Shown in pieces: positions 23,725 through 33,500 of a stretch of DNA of 64,000 nt (positions are counted from its first letter, which is position 1; each line of letters starts with the position of its first letter). The position numbers and the translations under genes are program-made. Under the pieces are notes generated by a model. That model had not been told where the DNA came from. It did no database searches and was given only the letters and a program-made list of their open reading frames with translations. Source of the stretch: Gymnogyps californianus (Eukaryota > Chordata > Aves > Accipitriformes > Cathartidae); assembly GCF_018139145.2 (NCBI RefSeq), contig NC_059500.1, positions 20,999,437 through 21,063,436 on the forward strand. The letters run 5' to 3'.

Positions 23725-24297
23725 CTTGCTGTGAGCAGAAGGTGCTGCTGCTTCTTCTGCCAGAAATTCATCAAGCAAGTCAGATGTTTCAGAGTCACGT
23801 TGCACTTCGGTGAATCCGTAGAGCTTGAGCTGAGGAAGGAAACTTTTCATGATGTCACTTTCAAAAACTCTGCGGGGTTCCCTCCTTGCTATTATGTCCT
23901 TTTTGAAGGGTTCTTCATCGATGGCAACACAGATGCCATCATCAACCCACCGAATGGACTGAAACAGGTGGCTTTGGAGCATTTTCCAGAACTTCTTTGG
24001 AAAGGCGAGGGATGCAAAGTCATCAGCTTCACCAGAGGTCTACTCCAAAGAAATGGGATGGACTCTGTTGGTCCTGTGGTCACTGCTGCAAGCTTGGAAA
24101 TCTTTTTATTTCTTGATGGATGCTAGATCAGCATCACAAGGTGCTCTTTTGTCCCATCCTGGAGGGACAGGAGAAGTTGAGTCTGCTGACTCAAGAAACT
24201 CATCAGGAGCAGAAGCAGCAGATATTTCTCCTGGAGACAGCTCCCTTTCAAACTCTCTTGTCAGTGTTAGACCAAAGTGGTGCCTAGCTGTAGGCAT
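23725..24297 (-). pseudogene. HSFY-like: HSFY-like exon 1: N-terminus and most of the HSF domain
   Basis: 191 codons from ATG 24,297 to the donor site. The N-terminal part contains SPGEISAASAPDEFLESAD and DADLASIKK, which resembles the family's N-terminus in spacing and acidity. It is cut by TAA (24,106-24,108) and TAG (24,040-24,042). Sequence on both sides of each stop stays in one frame and family-like, so these are point changes, not a frame break. The domain begins at LAFPKKFWK (about 24,009). If translation restarted at Met106 (23,982), the first domain helix would be lost. The exon ends AGC AAG | GTACGT, phase 0. Confidence 0.8.
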
Positions 24298-26170
24298 TTC
24301 CCTGGGCAGCTGGGCTCAGTCCTGCCAGAGAGCAAGCACCAGCAAACCGGCGCCAGCTGGCTGCGGGTGCTGAAGGGAAGTTCTCGAATGTCACTGTGAC
24401 ACCTGTGCTGCATGGTGGTGACATCACAGCCTGGCGCCCCTGTCCTGGCATGGTGGAGCAGCAAGAGAGAAAGCTGCTGAATAGTGGCTGTTGCTTGTCA
24501 TTTCCAGAGCTGCAGGTGTTTGGACTCGAGAGTCAAGCAGTAAACCCAGCTGTCTTGAAATGTTGTAGGCAATGCCAGGGCAGTGCTGTGTCCCGTTGGC
24601 TGTAGGAGCTGGTGGCCAGGGAGGAAGAGGGAAGGCTGCACCATTAGGCATCAAAGTGTCCCATTGTGGAGGTTATCCAGTTGGGCACCTCTCCCACATG
24701 CAGAAATGTCCTTGCCCTCTTTGCTGTAGCGGTGGCTTTGGTGCTCCCGCTGGAGAACCTGCTTGAGCAAGGGTTGTGATGGGCAGGGTTGGGGCTGCAA
24801 TCAGTGCCTGGCCTGCTGGGTTTGTGGGGTGGCTCCTCCTCTGGACATTGCTTGGCCTTGGCCATGTGGTGCCCTGAATAGCTGCCTTCTGGCCTCCTGT
24901 ATTTCCCTCTGGGTTCTCCAGCTCTGTGTAGAAATGCATTTTCCAAGCACTGTGGGTCAAGGGAGAGCAAAATCTCTCCCCAGTTCCTCCCTATGTCTTC
25001 TCTAGCCTTACAAGGGCTCTGTGATTTCAGTAGCAGTCCTGTCCTAGGCAGACCCTGTAGATGCTCCTGTAGACAGACCGCAAGTGATGCTCCCAGATTT
25101 CAGCAGTCTCCCTGTCTCCAGTCTCCAGTCTCTGTAGGAGCAACTGGAAATAAAACACTAAGTACATTTTGCAAACAATACAAACAGCAGATATGCAACC
25201 GCCCTTGTTTCTTTGAATGGGTTCCTATGCTTTTATTTGATATTTAAAATTCAGAAAGCAAACGAACAAAATCAATAATTTTCTGTCAACCTTCTAAGTC
25301 AATACTCTTTCCTGGTTCGACTATTTTTTCTGTAAAGGACAGGTTTGATGTAGCACCAGTAGGAATCAGCACTTCTGTTCCCTTCAGCATTTGGATCAGT
25401 CCCTGGGAGGTTCATGAAACCCTGGTCTAAGTATGAGGACAATACAGAGTAGGACAATAAGCCTTGGGAGCCTGTGGGCAGAGCTAAGTGATGGGAGTTT
25501 GAGGAGAGCAAGGAGGGTCTCCTCCAAGTGCTAGAGCATCCCTGAAGGCCCGGCCCAGGCAGATGCAAGTTGCAAATCAGCTGGCCTTTGCTGTTACCCT
25601 GCAGTGCTGCTAACTCAATAGCTTGGGAAAGAAGGGCTGTGTCTGTGGGCTGAGAAAGCATGGATGACCAAGCCAAGAGGCGACAGCTAGGGATAGGTTT
25701 GTAGCAGCTACTGCAAGAGCAACTAGTACAAGAACTGTATAAAAATAATACCTACTACCAAAAACTAGTACAAGCAACTTGCCTGGTTTATTGTCTTTAT
25801 TGAAGTTCATCGTGCAAACATGACCACATAAAAGCAATGCTGAGGCACAAGGCTTTGGCTGTGGTCTGGGAGAGCATGTCTTCTCCGGTACATCTTTCCT
25901 GTGGTGGCTCACCTCAGAAGAAAGTAATTCTTCATGTATTTCCTTATCAAAGCAGAATCTGCAAATACCATGAGTGTGTTAGAAACACCTGTACTTTCAA
26001 CCAGCTGTGTAGCCAACCTCCCAGACTGCATCGTTTGTTCTAGTACTTGTTCCTTCCAACTTTCAGCAATGTTTTCTAGGCATCTTCCAGCACTTCTCTC
26101 ACTATTAAGTATGAAACCTGAAAAGAAGCTGCCAGAGATTTATAGTTAAGGTTAGTGAAATGTTGTAAAT
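24298..26170. other. Upstream flank of the HSFY-like locus
   Basis: GC-richer to about 25,100, then mixed. Many overlapping open frames on both strands (up to 125 codons, 25,299-25,676 minus) reflect base composition; none shows a domain. At 24,377-24,388 the run GAAGTTCTCGAA contains a TTCnnGAA pair, a partial heat-shock-element match about 80-90 bases upstream of the ATG, followed by the 13-bp palindrome TGTCACTGTGACA (24,389-24,401). Both could be chance. Confidence 0.45.
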
Positions 26171-26785
26171 GTCACCCTCACAGTAAAAAAGTGTGTGCTG
26201 ATGTTCAGAGGGAACCTCCTGTGTTTCAGTTTGTGTCCATTGCCTCCGGTCCTGGCACTGCACACCACTGAAAAGAGCCTGGCTCCGTCCTCCTTGCACC
26301 CTCCCTGCAGGTATATACATACATTGATGAAATCCCCTGAGATGAACCAACCCAGCTATCTCAGGCTTTCCTCATAGGAGAGATGCTCCTGTCCATCATC
26401 TTTGTGGCCTTTCACTGGACCCTTTCCAGTATATCCATGTCTCTTTTGAACTGGGGAGCCTAGCATTGGACACGGTACTCCAGGTGTGGCCTCACCAGTG
26501 CTGAGTAGAGGGGAAGGATCACCTCCCTCTACCTGCTGGCAATATATGGTTTAATGCTGCCCAGGGTATCATTCACCTTCTTTGCAGCAAGGGCACGTTG
26601 CTGGCCCATGTTCAACTTGGCATCCACCAGGACCACCAGGGCATTTTCTGCAAAACTGCTTTCCAGCTGGGCAGCCCCAGCATGTACTGGTACCTGGGGT
26701 TGTTCCTCCCCAGGTGCAGGACTTTGCACTTCTCCTTGTTGCATTTCATGAGGTTTCTGTCAGATTCTTTCTTCAGCTTTTTCTC
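26171..26785 (-). mobile_element. CR1 LINE fragment lacking its 3' tip
   Basis: Minus-orientation CR1. The plus strand runs through 'CACCCTCACAGTAAAAAAGTG', 'GGAACCTCCTGTGTTTCAG', 'CCGGTCCTGGCACTGCACACC', 'AGGCTTTCCTCATAGGAGAG', 'GGTACTCCAGGTGTGGCCTC' and 'CAGGACTTTGCACTTCTCC', all in CR1 order up to the end of ORF2. The final 200 or so bases expected of the element's 3' end are absent here. CR1 copies normally keep the 3' end and lose the 5' side, so this piece is unusual unless it belongs with the fragment at 21,109-21,345. Confidence 0.92.
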
Positions 26786-29079
26786 CTGGTACTAAGTCCT
26801 ACTACTATAACATTTTTAAAATGAACTAAAATCAGAAGAGTTTTGTTAAACTCAGTCTCTCAGCTTGGTATAGAGAATACTGTGTTGATTGAAGGCAGCA
26901 TGATTTTAATTTTGAAAGACCAAAACCATGTTATGGCTTGTCTTTGTAGGATTTTTATTATAATAAATTTTATAGAATATTTTGCCTCACTTTCCTTAGT
27001 CATGACATTTTATTTACACACTATAATAACTTTTAAACAAACAGCATCATACTGTTAATATACAGCAAACAAATTACTTTTCTTGAGCTCCCTTTCTCAC
27101 CTCTCAAGCCTCCACAAATCACAACAAATACATATCTGACATTAATATTTTTCTCACCTAGAAAAGTCACCAAGTTGATCTGAGAACCTTTCAAGCATTT
27201 AGAAGTCATCTTCCATCTTTATCTTTGCCAGCACAGTACAAGGGCTTCTTTTCAATTTGCAGTTGCGCTGAGGAAGTGTTTTGATTCTTGATTTAGACCG
27301 TGGTCTCCCAGAGGTTCCAAGGTTTCTGGCTGAAAGATAAAGCTTCATGCTTTATGTTTCCTTGCAGCAAAGCAGTAATACACACCACACACTATGCTCC
27401 AGTCTGTAGGTTTTTGAAAGTAAGCCTAGTACTTATTTTGTGGGTCTTCTGACACTTGAGCACTGTTTCCTGAGGGAATGAGTCAAGCTGTATACATTTC
27501 CAGCTTCTCTTTGTTGCACAAACTATGTGGCACTCTCAGGGAATACTTGCAGTAGGGTGAGGTAATGAACTGGAGTGTCTATATAGAAATATCTGAATAT
27601 TTGGCACCTAGTATTACATGCTGCAGCATAAAGCCGTGCTTGCATTCAAACAAGCTAGCATAACCTACCCAACACTGGGTGCAGGATTAAATAAAGCCCC
27701 TCAAATTAGGAACCACTATTTGTTCTTTCCTGTGTAAAGTCAATCACAAATGAACATGGATCTGAAATAATATTTTAACCTTAATAACTCTTTCACACTC
27801 CAGTATATCTTGAACTCATTGTTTCAAATAACGGGCTATAGCCTATCCCATGTGGGAGGCATGGAGCCAGCACAGACAGTTCCAAGCAGACCAATCTGCT
27901 CAGTGTTCATCTGGGAATGTTACCCAAGCACTGACCCACTTGAAATTACATTTATATTAAGACTCACTTAATAAAATGCATAATATGGAAATTATCACCA
28001 TACATCCTTTGCCATCTTTGAAAATTTACAGTGATGACACAGTACAAGCAAGCCTAAAGCTACTTAGAAAAATACTAATTTAAAATTACAGATTTATGGT
28101 TGCAAGCGCAGAATTATTAACTGTGCTCTTCTCTTTAGTCCTAGAGAAGGTCTACATTCTATGTGTCTTTACTTGCCCCCACCCCCACCACATGATTGGT
28201 AGGTTTGCCAAAATATGCTTTCTTTCCTTCTTTTTCCCTTTGCTTTTCAGAGGCCTGCTAGGTTCTCTTTTTTGTGTGTCAGTTCAGGCTATAACCCTGC
28301 AGTTTGAGTTTATGTTGGCCGTAAAACGCAACAGTAATTTATCTGCTCCCTTACTCGGCGCTCCTCTGAGGCACTGCCAGCTGTCTAGCCAGCAGTTTAA
28401 AGAAAGAGCTGTAATGAGCACAAGTGTGCAGGGGGTAAGGGGAAGGCGCACACAGCACACAGCCGTGTTCCTGTTTCCTTAGTTGGTGGTGGTTATGTTT
28501 AAATGGCATTACAGCAAGCTGTCAGCATGGTGAGATTCTCTGCACAGGCACTGCACACCTCCTCCCGTGGATTTCTCATTCCTTTCTTTCATTCCTCAGT
28601 AAAGAATAGATTTAAAGGATGAGACAAAGCCTGGAGCAGCTGTTATGTGATATGGAACGTGAGTTATGAGTGTAAAACCTTGCTCCCTCCTGCCTTTTCC
28701 CCCTTTATCAAGAGTAAGCTCTTTGAGCACGCAGACAAAGCCTGATGGTGATCTTGATGTACTTGACATGGGCTTTGATTTTAGCTTGCCTGAGCTCCAG
28801 TTTTTGATGTAATACAGTTGTGAGTTTTATTTCTTCCATAGCTGTGCAGTATGCTTATTTAAACTTTACCATCACTGTAGTGTTAAAAAAAAAACGAAAA
28901 AAAAAAGGTATTTTGCCTGTAAGTCACTTCTGTCAAGGACTTTTTTCCCTGCTGTCATCTCTAAAACGTTGTCATATGTATATGTAAAGCAGAAATTACA
29001 TGTTCACACAGTCACTGTGTGTTGCAGAAATTCTTCAAATAGCCTCGATACTTTCCCTAAAGTCCATTAAAAAATAGTA
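26786..29079. other. Intergenic DNA, nothing recognised
   Basis: AT-rich. The 128-codon plus frame at 28,096-28,482 is the longest here and looks like chance: hydrophobic runs come from T-rich DNA and there is no family motif. The 28,260-28,480 part is a candidate conserved element by eye. Confidence 0.5.
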
Positions 29080-29215
29080 GGTTAGACTCTGATCTCAGTG
29101 AGGCCAGTGTGAATCCAGAAAAAAATCCCACGTCATCCCAGTACGATCAGTAGAATTCACTTAGCATTACACTGATGCAACAGATGAAAACCTGGCTCAG
29201 TGCAACCCTTCCGCT
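29080..29215. repeat. Old palindromic sauropsid-type repeat remnant
   Basis: Reads GACTCTGATCTCAGTGAGGCCAGTGTGAATCC ... CATTACACTGATGCAACAG. This resembles the widespread old repeat of birds, turtles and crocodilians whose consensus carries 'GATCTCAGTTACACCAGTGTAAATC' followed by its inverted half. Family name not asserted. Confidence 0.5.
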
Positions 29216-29994
29216 TATATGGCAAAACACTTTCTTTTCCTATAAACTTTCTACAAAATCAAACCATCCAATTTTTAACTGGAGGTTTTGGGCTCTTCAA
29301 CACACCAGCAGAAAAATATGGCTTTGATTCTTACAATATTCTTAAATAAGCTGAGAGTTATGATCTGATAAAAGGCACTTTCAGTGCAGAAATCCAGTTC
29401 TCCCTCAACTCCCACCAACATTGCATAACCTCTAATTGGCCTTGAGCTAGAGTTTCCCTATGCAGTACAGCAGGACAAAAACCAAGACTTCTTAAAAAAG
29501 GCAGAGTCCCAGAAAGTGGGGGAGCCTTAATCATGGCAGAGCACAGGGTACAGGTCAATTCCTTGTTATGTGATGTTTTTAATTATTGGTCCCACACACA
29601 AGGTACCTTGAAAAGGGAAACTCCTCCTCAGTTGCCACACTCAACCTGTCCAAATCCATGATATATAAAGCGTTTTGGAGTATCTGAACCCACAATAATG
29701 AGCAACTAATCTAGGCTGATCTAAGCTGCATTAATCAGAGGAATTATATGTAGATAACCCACAAGTCCATATATATTTTGAAGCACAATTTAGAGGGAGA
29801 TCCCATCTGGAAGGTCTTGACTGCTATGCTGTTTATTTTAATAAATCCTGGCTAAGTAGTTAAATGTAATAAAGCCCTCCCTCAAGGTGCAATTTTCACT
29901 ATGATTCAATAAAAATAAACCTACAAATGCACGATCTCTTCTTTCATGGAGCCCATGAACAGGTTTGTTTAATCATAAAACAAAGTATCCTAGA
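29216..29994. other. Intergenic DNA, nothing recognised
   Basis: AT-rich unique-looking sequence. Confidence 0.5.
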
Positions 29995-30420
29995 GGGGTC
30001 AGAAATATAGGCAGGAAGTAACAAAATGAGATTCAACATGAAAAAGGCAAGTTAATATGTCTTAGGGAAAATAAATTGAAACAGATATTCAGCAGGAGGG
30101 AGGCACTTGCAAACCAGTGAAGGTAAAAAAGTTCAGTAAGACGAATAGAAAACTCAAAATTAGCAAAGAACTTTGCTAATAGAAAAGAAGTGGTGGCAAA
30201 AGAGACCGATACACTTTATGAAACTGTATGAAAAAGCCATCATTTCTCATATGCAAGAGGTGACAGTCCTCTGTATAGCAGTGGTGTGACTGAACTCAAA
30301 CATCAATATTCATTTCTTGGCAACTCAGACAAAACAGAAAGTTGCTAACATGTCAGAGAAAGTTCAGAGAACTTCCATAAATAAAGGATTGAGCAGCATG
30401 ATCAAAAACACAGGTCCTGA
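29995..30420 (+). mobile_element. Ancient CR1-clade LINE fragment (late ORF2)
   Basis: Segments follow the late ORF2 order of old CR1: 'GAGATTCAACATGAAAAAGG', 'TCTTAGGGAAAATAAATTG', then 'CTGTATAGCAGTGGTGTGACTG', 'AGAGAAAGTTCAGAGAACTTCC' and 'AAAGGATTGAGCAGCATGATC'. In better-kept copies these are the TALVR and 'agagagttcagagaagagcc' blocks. Heavily mutated and non-coding. Ends approximate. Confidence 0.6.
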
Positions 30421-30541
30421 GCTTTCTTCTACGGAAATCAATTTCAGTATTTCCACAGACTTAAAATGCAGCAAGATCAGCTAAATACCAATTAATGGCT
30501 GCTATGATTAACTATAGGATGCAAGCACCAGAGAGACATCA

Positions 30542-30585
30542 GAATTACCCAGGTAATGACTGGGAATTACCCAGGTAAGGACTGA
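30542..30585 (+). repeat. 22-bp tandem duplication
   Basis: GAATTACCCAGGTAATGACTGG and the next 22 bases are identical at 20 of 22 positions. Two copies only; a recent slippage event. Each unit carries CAGGTAAT or CAGGTAAG, a donor-like core. Confidence 0.85.
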
Positions 30586-33500
30586 CTATGAGTGATCCTC
30601 GGAGCCCCTCTTCCTCTTCATCATCCACAGAAGGAAACAAGCTCAGATCTACAAGAGACTACATGGTGGTCTGCAGTATGGAGCCGCACAGGGTTCTTGG
30701 TCCAAGAAGGTATCACTGTGAGTCAGAAGATGGAAAAAAGCCAAAATAAATGTAGATTGAATATCAGAAAAAATATCCCTGCTCTGAAATCTAAGTCTAG
30801 CCTCCCTGAAGACTTGGAAGAAGGTACCACCATCTGTTGAATCATTTAAAACAAAAGAGTACGAAATACATATTTTAGCAATTTAGATGATGGTTCTTTC
30901 TCTACATGTCTCATACTAGTTGTTTAGATTGTGACCTGATGCATTTGCGTGGCACAAGCTGTGGCCATGCAGCTCCCTGCTTTGGCTGTAACTGTGTACC
31001 AGCCTGCCTTGGACTTCCAAGGACCAAGTAAATTCTCCCACATTTTTCCTCAGTAAAATCATTGGGCCAAAGTCCCCTTCACACTCCTTCTGTCCATGGG
31101 CTTATCCATAGAGGTCCCTTAGAGTAAGCTGCCAGTGCCTCCTTCCCAAACTGGCATGAATGAGAGAAATTAATCAATCCCTCTCTGCTGAGGCAACTAA
31201 TAGGCGTGCCTCATTCACCAGTATAACATGGGAGAAATTTCATATAAAAGAATGACAGACCATATTTTGGACTCAGAATTTAGGAGTATGTGCATCCTGG
31301 TTAGGCTAAAAGAGTCTAGGCTCCCATGAGCTGCTAGAAACAATCACATACTCTGAGGCTAATTTAGGTATTTGCATTTCATCTGAAACCACTTTAACTT
31401 GCTGCTTGATTTATGGGAAGATGCCTGTGTGAAAATGAAGAAAAATGTCTTTCCTTCCATCTTTCCCACAGTTAAGGTTTTATTTACCTTATATAATCAC
31501 TTTCTTCCTTGTCACCAGAAAGCAACAAATGAGAGGACATAGCACTTACTAGAGCAGTGCACAAAAGGACGAGCCATGGGATTAAAAGGCTGCTGTGCAG
31601 ATACAGCAGCTTCATTAACATTTCCTCCCTCCTTTCTAAAAATTGAACAAGCAAAGATAGGATTGAACTTCAAAAAAAGAATGACAGTTATTATTTTTTT
31701 TCCTCAGGTTCATCGTCTAGTTTTTCTCTCTGTATCTGCCCTCAGATCCCATTGATTTCTTAAACTTGGTATCTTTCTGGGTTTCCTCAGGCTCTTTGGA
31801 TTCAGCTCCAAAGAAATAATGACAAAACTGCTGGAAACACTTCTGGCTACTTTGGATGGATTCAGAGGTACCTCAAGCTTTGCTCCGTCCTTACAGATTT
31901 TGCCTGTCTGGTTTACAACGAAGAAATAACATAAAATGATAACTCTAAGTGCCAACTGCTTGCTATCCAAAAATCCAACATTATTCCAGGAAAGTCATGC
32001 ATTGTATTCTTTCTTCTATTTTACATGTTTTCCTCTTTTTAATCAGGAATGAGTAGGTAAAATAAGCATTTAAATTACCTTTGTTGGGATGACCTTAATT
32101 CATTGAACAGGAAGGTGGCAGTTCTAGTAATGACAAGAGATTTTTTCTCATGTTCTCGGCAAATACAAGACATAAATCACTGTCTTCCTTGGAAAGATCT
32201 TGTTTATATTTTGAAGATTCTTATTCAGTCAATTAAGAATTTCTAACTTTCAGATACTAATGATGCATTGTAAGAGTTTTAAATACCCACTTTTTATAAT
32301 CAATACTCTTTATGTTAAGAAATTCAAGGAAAAACCACTGAGAAAGCTCTTTTTGATTTTTTTTTGGATCACCAATCTGATCAGAAGATTGCTGGTTTTG
32401 ATTTTTTTTTTAATGGAAACTGATTTATAGAGAAGATGACAGTCAGCAAGGAAAGTAATGACACATAGAGCCTTTGAAAGAAATCCCTTTTCATGCCCTA
32501 CAAGTACATAGTCAAAATGAGTAATTGGATGAAGAGCAGATGTCAAAACTAGAAACACCAAAGTCATGGCAGCAGGCAAAGAACAAAAGAGGTAGAGGTA
32601 TTTTTAAAAGCATCAGCCACTTTTCAGATGGCCACCTGCTAAGTAAGCTCTTGTCCGCTGATAGTTGAGACAATCCACACAAAGACTCCTGACCGGTTTC
32701 TGAAACAAAAACCAACAAAAGATACAGAACTGCCATTAGCCATCCCTGATTGGAAGCAGATTGTGGCCCTGCTCTCTTCCCCCCGTTGGATTTTGCATCT
32801 TCTGCTGTGAGTCAGCCCCTCTTGACTCCTCTTCAGGACAGCTTTCATGAACACTGGGAGACCTGCGCTTGTTCCCAGTACTCTCTCTGCTGCACTGAGA
32901 GCAGTTTTCAGTCCTTCTCGAATCCCTACAGGTTTTTTCAGTGGAGGCTGGGACCCTTGCACGGCAAATTTAAGCTACCGCCAACAGGCTTGCTTTTCAC
33001 ATTTACCTCCGATGCAATTCTATGCCTATCGATACCTGCGGATTAAAGGTTGAAAACTGCTACAAAGGTGCATTTCAGACTCCCGTGCTCTCAACAGAGC
33101 ACCCACCTCCCACCAGATTTACACAAACGTTTGGTTTAAAAATCTGGAAGCCAGCAAACACGGGAGTTGAGCGTGGCTACGCAGTTACTGCTCCGGAGGC
33201 AAACAAAAGGAAGGAAGTGAACAAATCAGGGGGGAGGGAGAGACAGATTAAGTTACCAGAGACTCTGACCCTGAAGGCTCAAGAAGTAAAGTCAGGGAAA
33301 GCAGAGGCACTAGTTAGTTGGAAATTCCTTTGAATTCCTTTAATCCCTTAGGTCAATTTAAAGGGAAATGATCTGACCATTCTGCATCTGCTAGTGATTG
33401 AAGGCAAATAAGGAGCATTGTGTGATTTCCAGTTCAAGAAGTATATAGTACACACAGCTTTTATGAAAGCAAATACAGCAAATCTCAATTGACCTAGGCT

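Larger units (their letters stand above)
23075..24297 (-). pseudogene. HSFY-like: HSFY-like heat-shock-factor locus, two exons, with in-frame stops
   Basis: HSF-family proteins bind heat shock elements in the nucleus. The HSFY branch is testis-biased in mammals (known of the family, not seen here). The frame opened by the ATG at 24,297 runs through an acidic N-terminus (about residues 1-95) into an HSF DNA-binding domain: FPKKFWK (99-105), SIRW (114-117), EEPFKK (128-133), KSFLPQLKLYGF (151-162). After a 353-bp intron, exon 2 adds FHHNPNFKRDDPHLLERC and a basic KQRVGHKRR segment. Layout and segments match HSFY better than HSF1-4 or HSFX. An in-frame TGA lies seven codons upstream of this ATG. 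Codon 64 is TAA, codon 86 is TAG, and the recognition-helix Arg is Pro (residue 155). Intact splice sites exclude a processed copy. Alternatives: a functional divergent gene with a short extra intron removing both stops, or sequence errors. Homology is firm; pseudogene status is likely. Confidence 0.8.

Noticed and set aside
24644..25005. Overlapping frames of 80-108 codons upstream of the HSFY-like locus
   Set aside because: Three frames on two strands overlap in GC-richer DNA; none has a family motif or splice-site support.
25310..25325. GGTTCGACT as a tRNA B box
   Set aside because: No A box at the right distance and no cloverleaf could be folded around it.
26529..26824. Several 65-80 codon frames as genes
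   Set aside because: They lie wholly inside the CR1 fragment and are element sequence.
28096..28482. 128-codon plus-strand open frame as a gene
   Set aside because: Hydrophobic runs follow from T-rich DNA, no family motif, no splice context; about what chance gives in 64 kb.
32639..33333. Frames of 98-107 codons on both strands as exons
   Set aside because: They overlap antisense to each other, have no domain and no convincing donor/acceptor pair.
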